Source of the DNA: an uncultured Lachnospiraceae bacterium
GTDB lineage: Bacteria > Bacillota > Clostridia > Lachnospirales > Lachnospiraceae
Direction of reading: 5' to 3'
Assembly (NCBI GenBank): GCA_946623295.1
Contig: CAMOQY010000020.1
Location: forward strand, 1-12,789
DNA: 12,789 nt
Positions 1 through 7,485 of the stretch are shown here, piece by piece. The position numbers were made by a program, and so were the translations under genes. A model generated the notes under the pieces. It was given only the letters and a program-made list of their open reading frames with translations, was not told the origin of the DNA and did not search any database. The first letter of the stretch is position 1. Each line of letters opens with the position of its first letter.

Positions 1-305
1 GATTCAAACTCATGGAGATAGACCTCGCCGAGCTTGAGCTTTACGCCGTATTTTGCCTTGAGCTGATCTTTGGTGATCTGTGTGACGGGATCTTCGAGCT
101 CATCGTCCCTGACGACGGTCAGCTTCTGGAAAAGCCTCCATTCGCCGCTTTCTCTGTCTATCTCGACCTTGATATTTGCAGTCTGTCCGAACAGATTTTT
201 ACTCGCCGCCACAAAAGAAGCCTCGATCGCATCAAAAAGCGCGTCTTTGCTGATGCCTCTTTCTTTTTCAAGCATGTTGATCGCCATTAACAGTTCCGAA
301 TTCAT
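1..305 (-). CDS. nusA: Transcription termination/antitermination factor NusA, N-terminal part (cut by window edge)
   Basis: NusA binds RNA polymerase and modulates pausing, intrinsic termination and antitermination. Only the first 101 codons lie in the window; the gene runs off the left edge. The protein opens MNSELLMAINMLEKERGISK and continues through DALFDAIEAS and an alternating-strand stretch around residues 45-70, which is the NusA N-terminal RNA-polymerase-binding domain. The S1 and KH domains would lie outside. The ATG is preceded by a purine-rich GGGAGG/AAGG ribosome site in the 19-nt gap after rimP. Position directly downstream of rimP is the usual gene order (rimP-nusA-ylxR-ylxQ-infB), which supports the call. 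No promoter was seen between rimP and nusA, so it is probably cotranscribed. Confidence 0.95.
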   Translation of the reverse strand, partial: MNSELLMAINMLEKERGISKDALFDAIEASFVAASKNLFGQTANIKVEIDRESGEWRLFQKLTVVRDDELEDPVTQITKDQLKAKYGVKLKLGEVYLHEFE

Positions 306-324
306 TTTTCCTTTTTCCTCCCTT

Positions 325-876
325 TTAGAAATCGATCGAGGGTCTGATCAGCGCTATGTCCGCTCTCGAGATCCTGCAGCTTATGTCTTGTGTTATTTCT
401 ATTACAACGCTCTGCGCGTCATGATCTTTTAATATGCCGGTCAGTTCCTTTTCCCCGGCGAGTTTTCCGGCCTCGCGTTTCAGGCGCCTGGCGGCTGCCG
501 GATCGTCATTCCCGACTTCGGGCAGCGTGAGCATTTCGGCGGTGAGCGGCTTGTAAAGCCTGACCTCTACCGTATCGCCCCGATGCCTCACAAAATCCTT
601 TTCCTTTTTCAGCGGCCGGCCCAGGCCGGGCGAGCTGATCTCAAGCGTATAGGCTTCATCGATAAAGTCTTCCCGGTCGAGCTCATCGGAAAAGGCCCTG
701 CTGACTGTCTCGCAGTCGTCTATCGTGATGCCTCCCGGTTTGTCGATATAGGCTCTCAGGTAATAATTCCCGGCCTCCTTCACATACTCCACATCCACAA
801 GCTCAAATCCGTTGGATTCGATGATGGGAGTAATGAGGGCTTCTGCTCTTGCTTCGTAATCCGCAGCTTTGCTCAA
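325..876 (-). CDS. rimP: Ribosome maturation factor RimP
   Basis: RimP is a cytoplasmic factor needed for maturation of the 30S ribosomal subunit. The 183-residue product has the family pattern: an N-terminal alpha/beta domain with GFELVDVEYVKEAGNYYLR near residues 23-41, the TIDDCETVSR segment near 51-60, and the hallmark EISSPGLGRPLKK at 79-91, followed by a small beta-barrel C-terminal domain. It is longer than the roughly 150 residues common in the family; the extra length is a charged insertion at about residues 111-144. The start codon is TTG (876-874), chosen because GAGGAG sits 6 nt upstream and the MSKAADYEAR start fits the family N-terminus; no better ATG is near. A promoter and a structured leader lie upstream. 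nusA follows after 19 nt, so the two are probably one operon. Confidence 0.95.
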   Translation of the reverse strand: MSKAADYEARAEALITPIIESNGFELVDVEYVKEAGNYYLRAYIDKPGGITIDDCETVSRAFSDELDREDFIDEAYTLEISSPGLGRPLKKEKDFVRHRGDTVEVRLYKPLTAEMLTLPEVGNDDPAAARRLKREAGKLAGEKELTGILKDHDAQSVVIEITQDISCRISRADIALIRPSIDF

Positions 877-907
877 TTGGCGCTCCTCGCACGGGCTCCG
901 CGATCCG

Positions 908-929
908 CCGCTTTTTCCGTCAAAAGCGG
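908..929 (-). other. Second stem-loop in the rimP leader
   Basis: On the minus strand CCGCTTTT, a 6-nt loop and AAAAGCGG form a perfect 8-bp stem. It lies inside the predicted rimP 5' leader, about 30 nt before the TTG start. No U-run follows, so it is unlikely to be a plain terminator. Its function is not known; it may be chance or part of leader regulation. Confidence 0.4.
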
Positions 930-960
930 ATCATCTGCCCGTTTTCCCTTTTACATCAAA

Positions 961-987
961 GTAGTGAGGCGACCAGCGCCTCACTAC
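961..987 (-). other. Perfect 11-bp stem-loop in the rimP-nusA leader
   Basis: Arms 961-971 and 977-987 (GTAGTGAGGCG and its exact complement) flank a 5-nt loop. On the minus strand it begins about 18 nt after the predicted rimP transcription start and is followed only by CTTTGATG, a poor U-tract. It could be a weak attenuator, an mRNA-stabilising 5' hairpin, or a terminator for transcripts arriving from the DUF4349 gene. Which of these applies cannot be decided from sequence alone. Confidence 0.5.
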
Positions 988-1011
988 ACAACACAACTAT
1001 ACAACGTAGGT

Positions 1012-1039
1012 ATTATAGCATCAAATATTCATTTTACAA
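1012..1039 (-). promoter_or_regulatory. Sigma-A-type promoter for rimP-nusA
   Basis: On the minus strand a -35 box TTGTAA (1039-1034) is followed by a 16-nt spacer and a perfect TATAAT -10 box (1017-1012) with a TGC extended -10 element. It lies between the DUF4349 stop and the rimP start, with a predicted transcription start near 1005. That gives a leader of roughly 130 nt that contains two stem-loops. Confidence 0.75.
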
Positions 1040-1073
1040 GTGTTTTTGCCAAAAAAGATTCAGATTTCGCGTA

Positions 1074-2234
1074 TCAGGCCGACTTTTTTCTCCTGCGGCG
1101 TCTGATCAGAAGGATGATCACCACCGCGATCGCCGCGACAAAGAGCAGGAAGGTCCAGTTATAGACGAACCAGAGTGCAAAATCTCCCCAGAATTCGGCA
1201 AAGGACTCCAGGCCCTCCGAGAAGGAATCGCCGAGCTTTTCCCAGAAGCTCCTGGGCGCTGTGACTTCGGTCTGTTTATATACTTCTTTAAGAGTGATAT
1301 CGATGGTGGAATACGCCACCTTCAGATCGTAGCCCTTAAGCTGGGACGCGTAGCTGTCCGCTTCCCACTGCGCGTCGCTGATGGCCTCCTCGAGCGTGAT
1401 GATATCTTCCATGTTTTCCGCCTGTTTAAGCAGCTCCTGCAGACGGTCAAGGCGTATCTGAACCGTTTCCAGACGGGATTCGATATCATTGTACGTATCC
1501 GTCACGTCGGTTTTGGAGATGTGGTTGCGCGTCACGTTGCACAGCTCCTGCACTCCCTCGGTCACTTTCGTAAAATTCTCCGCAGGGATGCGGATGCGGT
1601 AGCTGGCGGTCATATAGCCGGAGCCGGAATCATACTCTTCGGAATCCTCAAAATACCCGCCGTTTTCCGAGACGAGATCTGAGATCATCTGCGCGGCCTG
1701 ACGGAATTCGAGCGTCTCCGCCGTAATGGACGCGTTATAGATTATCTTGGTATCCTCTCTGATCAGGGAAGATCCGGTGTGCTCATTGACGGCTTCAGTA
1801 GCGGCCTCCCCGGGCTCGGCCGTCGCCGCCTTATGCCCGGTCATCCCGTAGCTGAAGTAGCTTTCATTGTCTATAGCGCCGCCCGTCAGATAGGAATCGC
1901 CGTCCAAAGCAGCATACCCGGATCTATCGGAGGATACGCTATCGGAGGATACGCGGGATATGGCGAATACTCCCACCGCCAGAACCAGCATGGCTGCCAC
2001 GGTCGTGAGCGCGTAGTGCTTTTTGAAGAAGTGCAGGAGGCCCTTTTTAGGGGTCCGGCCTGCCTGCGCCTGCCTGCCGCCGGAAGCAACAGGCGACTCT
2101 GCAGCTGCTCCGGACGCAGCGGATGCGTCCTCCCGGAGTCCGGATGCGCCTGACTCCGCCCGGTACTGCGCGGTCTCCGCGATAAACTTGTCATCAATAT
2201 TGGTAATGGCCTCTTCTATTATCTCTCTTTTCAT
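1074..2234 (-). CDS. DUF4349 membrane protein with anti-sigma-like N-terminus
   Basis: Predicted membrane protein of 386 residues. The first 25 residues (MKREIIEEAI, then TNIDDKFIAETAQYR) resemble the short cytoplasmic helix found in many clostridial ECF anti-sigma proteins. An Ala/Gly/Ser-rich linker follows (about 26-65), then a transmembrane segment at about 75-92, and an outside domain (about 160-320) matching DUF4349: IIYNASITAETLEFRQAA, then GGYFEDSEE, a YRIRIPAENF strand, and a coiled-coil of about 50 residues (250-300). A second transmembrane helix (352-377) ends in an Arg/Lys-rich tail, consistent with positive-inside topology. The start has GGAGGA upstream. It begins 25 nt after the stop of an ECF sigma factor, which suggests it senses an envelope signal and holds that sigma factor inactive. 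The anti-sigma role is inferred; the DUF4349 function is unknown. Confidence 0.85.
   Translation of the reverse strand: MKREIIEEAITNIDDKFIAETAQYRAESGASGLREDASAASGAAAESPVASGGRQAQAGRTPKKGLLHFFKKHYALTTVAAMLVLAVGVFAISRVSSDSVSSDRSGYAALDGDSYLTGGAIDNESYFSYGMTGHKAATAEPGEAATEAVNEHTGSSLIREDTKIIYNASITAETLEFRQAAQMISDLVSENGGYFEDSEEYDSGSGYMTASYRIRIPAENFTKVTEGVQELCNVTRNHISKTDVTDTYNDIESRLETVQIRLDRLQELLKQAENMEDIITLEEAISDAQWEADSYASQLKGYDLKVAYSTIDITLKEVYKQTEVTAPRSFWEKLGDSFSEGLESFAEFWGDFALWFVYNWTFLLFVAAIAVVIILLIRRRRRKKSA
1925..1954 (-). repeat. 15-bp perfect tandem duplication inside the DUF4349 gene
   Basis: The 15-mer TATCGGAGGATACGC (plus strand) occurs twice back to back (1925-1939 and 1940-1954). It keeps frame and encodes a repeated five-residue VSSDS/VSSDR segment just outside the first transmembrane helix. 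It looks like a recent replication-slippage duplication that lengthened the juxtamembrane linker. Confidence 0.85.
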
Positions 2235-2259
2235 GATCCTGTCCTCCGCGAGGTTTCGC

Positions 2260-2817
2260 CTAACTGATAAAGCCGTCTGAGATGAGCTGTTCGCGAAGCT
2301 TCGTTTTAAGCCGGACCAGACGTACCGAGACGTTTTTGACCGTCAGTCCGCTGCGCTCCGCAATAGCTTCATACGAATCGGAAAACCAGAATCTGCTGAC
2401 AAAGATAAAACGGTTTTCCGGCGTCTGCTCCTCAAGAAAAGCATTGATGCGCTCGGTCAGCTCACCTGCCTCTATCTCCTGCTCGGGCCCTCCGCCCGAG
2501 GCGAGCGTTTCTTCCAGCTCATCGAGCGAAGCATCGTAGAAGCTGTTGCGCTTTTCCGCGGTATTGTACGCGTAACGCTTCAGCGCGATATTGCGCGCGA
2601 CCTTCGCGACGTAGCTGATCAGGGGATTTGGACGTTCCGGAGGGATCCTGTTCCACAGGGCCAGATAGACGTCGTTTACACACTCCTCCGCGTCAGATCT
2701 GCTGCGCAGGATGTTCTCGCCGATACGATGGCACAGCGCGCCGTAGCTGCGCTGCGTCTCGGCTATCGCCTGTTCATCGCGTGAAAAAAACAGATCAATG
2801 ATCTTCTCGTCTTCCAT
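2260..2817 (-). CDS. ECF-family RNA polymerase sigma factor
   Basis: Alternative sigma factor of 185 residues, the normal size for the ECF group, with sigma region 2 and region 4 only. Region 2 is seen at about residues 5-85, including SDAEECVNDVYLALWNRIPP (41-60), the core-polymerase-binding and -10-recognition part. After an acidic linker (about 95-118) region 4 follows (120-180), with PENRFIFVSRFWF and the helix-turn-helix SYEAIAERSGLTVKNVSVRL (148-167) for -35 recognition. The ATG has AAGGAGTG 7 nt upstream. The DUF4349 membrane protein gene starts 25 nt after the stop, the usual arrangement of a sigma factor with its regulator. Regulon and stimulus are not evident. Confidence 0.92.
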   Translation of the reverse strand: MEDEKIIDLFFSRDEQAIAETQRSYGALCHRIGENILRSRSDAEECVNDVYLALWNRIPPERPNPLISYVAKVARNIALKRYAYNTAEKRNSFYDASLDELEETLASGGGPEQEIEAGELTERINAFLEEQTPENRFIFVSRFWFSDSYEAIAERSGLTVKNVSVRLVRLKTKLREQLISDGFIS

Positions 2818-2839
2818 GGATTCACTCCTTTCCGTCCCG

Positions 2840-2868
2840 ATTATATACTACGGAGATTTCTTTGAAAA
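2840..2868 (-). promoter_or_regulatory. Candidate promoter for the ECF sigma operon
   Basis: On the minus strand TTTTCA (2868-2863), a 17-nt spacer and TATAAT (2845-2840) lie just upstream of the ribosome site of the ECF gene. The -10 is perfect and the -35 is 4 of 6. It looks sigma-A-like; I see no clear ECF-type AAC -35 motif that would point to autoregulation. Confidence 0.5.
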
Positions 2869-3012
2869 CTACATAATATCTGCGGAAAACAATTTCATCC
2901 TGTCTGCCGCCGGCCTTTCCGCTCTCACAACCGTCCGGTTTACATTGCATATCGGCCTTGCGCCGGCTTAATCCAGGCTCGGATCGTTTTTCTCTTTTAT
3001 GCCCGAAAAGCG

Positions 3013-3046
3013 AAAAAAAGCCCGGACTGCGATGAGCCCGGGCTTT
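3013..3046 (-). terminator. Intrinsic terminator after the phosphoribosyltransferase gene
   Basis: On the minus strand a 9-bp stem (AAAGCCCGG, 12-nt loop, CCGGGCTTT) runs into a tract of seven Ts (3019-3013). This is a strong factor-independent terminator. It lies 36 nt after the stop of the phosphoribosyltransferase gene and probably marks the 3' end of the groES-groEL-phosphoribosyltransferase transcript. Confidence 0.9.
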
Positions 3047-3081
3047 ATAATGAAATTCCGACTATTCAACTGGTATTCCGG

Positions 3082-3651
3082 CTATTCGATCGGAAGGGGA
3101 TGGCCTTCACGGTCAAAGAGCGGAAGCGCCTCGAGATAGATCACGTCGTCTCTCTTTGAAGCAGCGCCCTCGGCCAGGATGAACATCCTGCCGACGACCT
3201 CTGCTCCGGCCTGATTGACCAGCGCCTCGACAGCCTTGAGCGAACCTCCCGTGGAAATGACATCATCGATAATGAGGACCCTTTTGCCCTTGAGGAGCTT
3301 TGCGTCAGCGCCGTCCATATAGAGCTTCTGAACGCCGGCGGTGGTGATGGACTTATCCTCCACGCAGAAGACTCCGTCCATATAGAACTTCTTCTCCTTG
3401 CGCAGGAGCATGTACTTCTTCTGTCCGCTCTGGCGGGCCATCTCATGGATGAGCGGTATGGCTTTAGCCTCGGGAGCGACCATATAGTCGAACTCGGGGG
3501 CTTTTTTCAGGAGCTCGCGAGCTGCGGCCGTAGTCAGGTCAGGGTCTCCGAAAATAACGAAGGCTCCGATCATAAGCTTGTCATTCAGGGGGCAAAGCGG
3601 CAGATCACGCTCCAGCCCGGCGATCTTCATTCGATATGTCATTCTGGCCAT
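3082..3651 (-). CDS. Type I phosphoribosyltransferase, adenine phosphoribosyltransferase-like
   Basis: Enzyme of 189 residues of the type I phosphoribosyltransferase fold, which transfers the ribose-phosphate of PRPP onto a (usually purine) base. The PRPP loop is clear: VLIIDDVISTGGSL at residues 125-138, with the paired acidic residues and the STGGS phosphate-binding turn. Upstream, YMVAPEAKAIPLIHEMA (about 56-72) matches the APRT-like region. The N-terminal MKIAGLERDLPLCPLNDK is typical of a clostridial group often labelled adenine phosphoribosyltransferase; base specificity cannot be fixed from sequence, and it could act on xanthine or a regulatory ligand. The ATG at 3651 follows AGGAGAG and lies 19 nt after the groEL stop with no terminator between, so it is probably part of the groESL operon. 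Confidence 0.85.
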   Translation of the reverse strand: MARMTYRMKIAGLERDLPLCPLNDKLMIGAFVIFGDPDLTTAAARELLKKAPEFDYMVAPEAKAIPLIHEMARQSGQKKYMLLRKEKKFYMDGVFCVEDKSITTAGVQKLYMDGADAKLLKGKRVLIIDDVISTGGSLKAVEALVNQAGAEVVGRMFILAEGAASKRDDVIYLEALPLFDREGHPLPIE

Positions 3652-3670
3652 GTCGGACTCTCCTTATCGA

Positions 3671-5296
<1,626 letters not shown>

Positions 5297-5335
5297 AATT
5301 AACCTCCTGTATTATATCCGCGTTTCGTGCGGTCT

Positions 5336-5620
5336 TTATTCGACGATCGCGACAATGTCGTTCTGTTTGACTACGATATATTCCTCACCGTCAAGCTTGA
5401 CTTCGGTGCCGGCATATTTCTGGAATATGACCATATCTCCGACCTTTACCTGCATAGCGACCTCTTTGCCGTCCACGACTCCGCCGGGGCCCACTGCAAT
5501 GACTTCTGCCTGCTGAGGCTTCTCCTTGGCTGCGCCGGCCAGGATAATACCTGACTTCGTAGTCTCCTCTTCAACCAACTGCTTCAAAACTACTTTGTCG
5601 CCAAGCGGTCTTAACTTCAT
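5336..5620 (-). CDS. groES: 10-kDa co-chaperonin GroES
   Basis: GroES caps the GroEL chamber. The 94-residue product is full length and begins MKLRPLGDKVVLKQLVEEE. The mobile loop with the hydrophobic GroEL-contact tripeptide is seen as TKSGIILAGAAKEKPQ (about residues 21-36), followed by EVIAVGPGGVVDG and the C-terminal YIVVKQNDIVAIVE. AAGGAGG precedes the ATG. It is the first gene after the CIRCE operator, and groEL follows 39 nt later, the standard groESL order. Confidence 0.99.
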   Translation of the reverse strand: MKLRPLGDKVVLKQLVEEETTKSGIILAGAAKEKPQQAEVIAVGPGGVVDGKEVAMQVKVGDMVIFQKYAGTEVKLDGEEYIVVKQNDIVAIVE

Positions 5621-5668
5621 AATACTTCCTCCTTTTATATAAGGTAAATCTGAAACTTTTTTCAGTTG

Positions 5669-5695
5669 TTAGCACTCTGACTCTTTGAGTGCCAA
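5669..5695. promoter_or_regulatory. CIRCE operator (HrcA binding site) of groESL
   Basis: TTAGCACTC, a 9-nt spacer and GAGTGCCAA form the CIRCE inverted repeat, with one mismatch to the consensus GAGTGCTAA in one arm. It begins about 12 nt downstream of the groES -10 box, where bound HrcA would block transcription. By established knowledge HrcA represses here at normal temperature and is inactivated when GroEL is titrated by unfolded protein. Confidence 0.97.
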
Positions 5696-5706
5696 ACAAC
5701 GCTAAT

Positions 5707-5735
5707 AATATATCACCCCGACCTGTATATTGCAA
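5707..5735 (-). promoter_or_regulatory. Promoter of groES-groEL
   Basis: On the minus strand TTGCAA (5735-5730), a 17-nt spacer and TATATT (5712-5707) form a good sigma-A promoter. The predicted start near 5700 places the CIRCE element immediately inside the transcribed leader. Confidence 0.88.
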
Positions 5736-5771
5736 GGATAATATTTATAAAAAAAGAATAAACTCGCCTGT

Positions 5772-6542
5772 CTATCTGCCCGACTCCGGGAGGCAGTGCA
5801 TGTGCGTCTGGCCGAGTACCCTGAAGCCTTCGGCACGGCCCTTGAACGAGCGGATCCCGAAGCTTACCGCGCGCAGCTTCAGATATGTCTTGACGGACTC
5901 CAGCTCCTCCGAGCCCCCGGGGAACTGGCTTTTATGCGCCATGATCGCGGCAAGCTGCTTATCCGTATGTCCGCGGGTACCGACAAAGCGCGTGGGCCCG
6001 GCGGTCATATAATATGCCAGCGCCTTTACCGGCGCAGCCTGCGCGCCGTACTTTTCCATTATTTCGGGAAAAGGCGCAAAGCAGGCCATCCTGCGTGCCG
6101 CCTCTCCCACATTCAGATGATCGGCATGACATTCGCTGCTGACAAATGGATCCGGAGCAAAAACGATCTCCGGCTGCACCTCTCCGATAACCCGCGCGAT
6201 CCCGCGCTGCAGCTCGTCCTGCCCGTAGAAGCCTCCATCCGGGAGATCAAGGAAACGGACGTCATCCACGCCGAGGATCCTCGCGGCTGCTATACTCTCC
6301 CCGCGTCTGATCCCGGCCAGCTCCTCCGGAGAGGTTCCGGCAGGCGCATTTGAAAGGCCGTAACGCCCGTCGGTACAGATCAGAAAGCTGACCTCTTTGC
6401 CCTCGGATCTCAGACGGCTCACCGTCGCTCCGGCTCCGACTTCAATATCGTCGGGATGAGGCCCGATAAAAAGGAATCGTCCGAAGTTTTCTATCTTCGG
6501 CAGCGGAGCGGCATGTTTGATAACAAGGGATCTGAAGCTCAT
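5772..6542 (-). CDS. PIG-L/LmbE-family zinc-dependent deacetylase
   Basis: Protein of 256 residues of the PIG-L family, metal-dependent N-deacetylases that act on N-acetyl-sugar conjugates such as GlcNAc-inositol or bacillithiol/mycothiol precursors. The zinc motif is GPHPDDIEVGAGATV (27-41; H29 and D32 expected ligands, with D31 as candidate general base). The second motif is ECHADHLNVG (137-146), supplying the third histidine ligand. There is no signal peptide, so it is probably cytoplasmic. The ATG follows a modest AAAGGTG site. It has its own promoter and lies upstream of groES with no strong terminator between, so some read-through into groESL is possible. The exact substrate is not visible; neighbours give no hint of a thiol or glycan pathway. 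Confidence 0.88.
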   Translation of the reverse strand: MSFRSLVIKHAAPLPKIENFGRFLFIGPHPDDIEVGAGATVSRLRSEGKEVSFLICTDGRYGLSNAPAGTSPEELAGIRRGESIAAARILGVDDVRFLDLPDGGFYGQDELQRGIARVIGEVQPEIVFAPDPFVSSECHADHLNVGEAARRMACFAPFPEIMEKYGAQAAPVKALAYYMTAGPTRFVGTRGHTDKQLAAIMAHKSQFPGGSEELESVKTYLKLRAVSFGIRSFKGRAEGFRVLGQTHMHCLPESGR

Positions 6543-6578
6543 GATCGGGCACCTTTCTGTTGGTAATGCAGCGGATAA

Positions 6579-6607
6579 AATATAGCATAGCGCAATCTTT
6601 TCTTCAA
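6579..6607 (-). promoter_or_regulatory. Promoter of the PIG-L deacetylase gene
   Basis: On the minus strand TTGAAG (6607-6602), a 17-nt spacer and TATATT (6584-6579) with an extended TGC lie 37 nt before the start codon. It is divergent from the promoter of the plus-strand gene at 6729. Confidence 0.65.
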
Positions 6608-6670
6608 GCGGCGCGGCGCTTCGGGCCGGTTGTTTATTTTTTCTTTATACTTTTTTTACTCATGGACCTC

Positions 6671-6699
6671 TTTTATTTCCGCGGATGATTGTATATAAT
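6671..6699 (+). promoter_or_regulatory. Promoter of the Ala/Glu-rich protein gene
   Basis: A perfect TATAAT -10 box (6694-6699) lies 15 nt before an AGGAGG ribosome site. At 17-nt spacing the -35 position reads TTTTAT (6671-6676), which is weak. The strong -10 and ribosome site suggest substantial expression, perhaps with help from an activator or another sigma factor. Confidence 0.55.
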
Positions 6700-6728
6700 G
6701 GACGCAACTATTTCAGGAGGTAACAGCT

Positions 6729-7328
6729 ATGGGAAAAACAAGTAAGATCCTTTCTGCTGCCGCTCTGGCCGGACTGGCAGCCGCAGCATACGGACTCTAC
6801 CGCAAGGGCGAGAAGATCACCGAAGCAGAGGAAGCTGCAAAGGCAGCTGAGGGCGCGGACGAGGATCTCGAGGCTCTGTTTAACGAAGAGCCTGCCGCCG
6901 AGGGCGAGGAGACCTGCGAGGAGGGCGCCGAGTGCGAGCGCACCCAGTTTATGGACTTTATGGACAGTGTCGGCGACGCCATCACGGCCGCAGGCAAGAA
7001 TATCGCCGTAGGCTTTAAGGCTACTGTCGAGGATGTAAAGGGTACTGTCGCGGAATACAAGGAGGATCCTGAAGCTTTCAAGGAGAACGCTAAGGCAAAG
7101 GTTTCCGAGAAGTGGGAAGCTGCAAAGGAATTCACTACCGAGAAGGCAGGCGCTGTAAAGGATTTTGCCGCAGAGAAGGTAGAGGCAGTTAAGGATTTCG
7201 CAAAGAACGCGGTCGATAATCTCAAGGACGTTGAGCCTGCCGCCGAGGAGGCCGGCAGCGAAGCCGCTGAGGCTGCTGAGGATCTCGAGGCCGTTGAGCC
7301 GCTTACCGGAGAGGCAAAGCCTGAGTAA
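6729..7328 (+). CDS. Uncharacterised Ala/Glu/Lys-rich protein with N-terminal membrane anchor
   Basis: A 199-residue protein I do not recognise. An N-terminal hydrophobic stretch (about residues 6-23, SAAALAGLAAAAYGLY) followed by RKGEK could be a single membrane anchor. An acidic segment (about 30-75) holds two cysteines (ETCEEGAEC). The middle (FMDFMDSVGDAITAAGKNIA) looks amphipathic. Residues about 115-165 contain near-repeats of about 11 residues (EKWEAAKEFTT, EKAGAVKDFAA, EKVEAVKDFAK), like LEA/apolipoprotein-type amphipathic helices. The tail is again Ala/Glu-rich. Nearly all lysines use AAG, as in groEL, and AGGAGG sits 8 nt before the ATG, so high expression is likely. It is the only plus-strand gene, with its own promoter and terminator. 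A YtxH-like or stress/cell-surface role is possible but is inference. Confidence 0.85.
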   Translation: MGKTSKILSAAALAGLAAAAYGLYRKGEKITEAEEAAKAAEGADEDLEALFNEEPAAEGEETCEEGAECERTQFMDFMDSVGDAITAAGKNIAVGFKATVEDVKGTVAEYKEDPEAFKENAKAKVSEKWEAAKEFTTEKAGAVKDFAAEKVEAVKDFAKNAVDNLKDVEPAAEEAGSEAAEAAEDLEAVEPLTGEAKPE

Positions 7329-7416
7329 TGCGTAGTTGGCGTACCGCTCCGGTTCAGGCATGACCTGAGGCCCGCGGCCGATCAGCTCTGACAGAGGGTC
7401 CGGAAAGGGCTCCGTT

Positions 7417-7466
7417 AATAAAACAGGATGGAAATGCAAACGAGCTTTCCATCCTGTTTTATTTTA
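7417..7466. terminator. Bidirectional intrinsic terminator between convergent genes
   Basis: An 18-bp perfect stem (7417-7434 with 7446-7463) encloses an 11-nt loop. The core reads AACAGGATGGAAA. A-rich and T-rich flanks give U-runs in both directions: TTTTATTTTAT on the plus strand and TTTTATTAAC on the minus strand. It ends both the plus-strand Ala/Glu-rich gene and the minus-strand rlmH. The 88 nt between the stop at 7328 and the stem hold nothing I can identify. Confidence 0.93.
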
Positions 7467-7485
7467 TCTGCGCGCCCCGGGAGCG

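Noticed and set aside
849..1682. 277-codon plus-strand frame opposite DUF4349 and the rimP leader
   Set aside because: It overlaps a supported gene and a promoter on the other strand, and its translation resembles no known protein.
3062..3095. Partial duplication of the phosphoribosyltransferase 3' end (a second GAATAG 20 nt after the first)
   Set aside because: The similarity is only about 10 of 13 positions and out of frame with the gene, which is within chance expectation.
5297..5335. TATAAT in the groES-groEL gap as an internal groEL promoter
   Set aside because: No -35-like box is found at proper distance, and the hexamer overlaps the approach to the groEL ribosome site. Cotranscription with groES is the simpler reading.
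6708..7439. 243-codon minus-strand frame opposite the Ala/Glu-rich gene
   Set aside because: The plus-strand frame has a perfect -10, AGGAGG, strong codon bias and a terminator after its stop. The antisense frame runs into the terminator stem and is Leu/Cys/Ser-rich, as expected of the complement of Glu/Lys/Ala codons.
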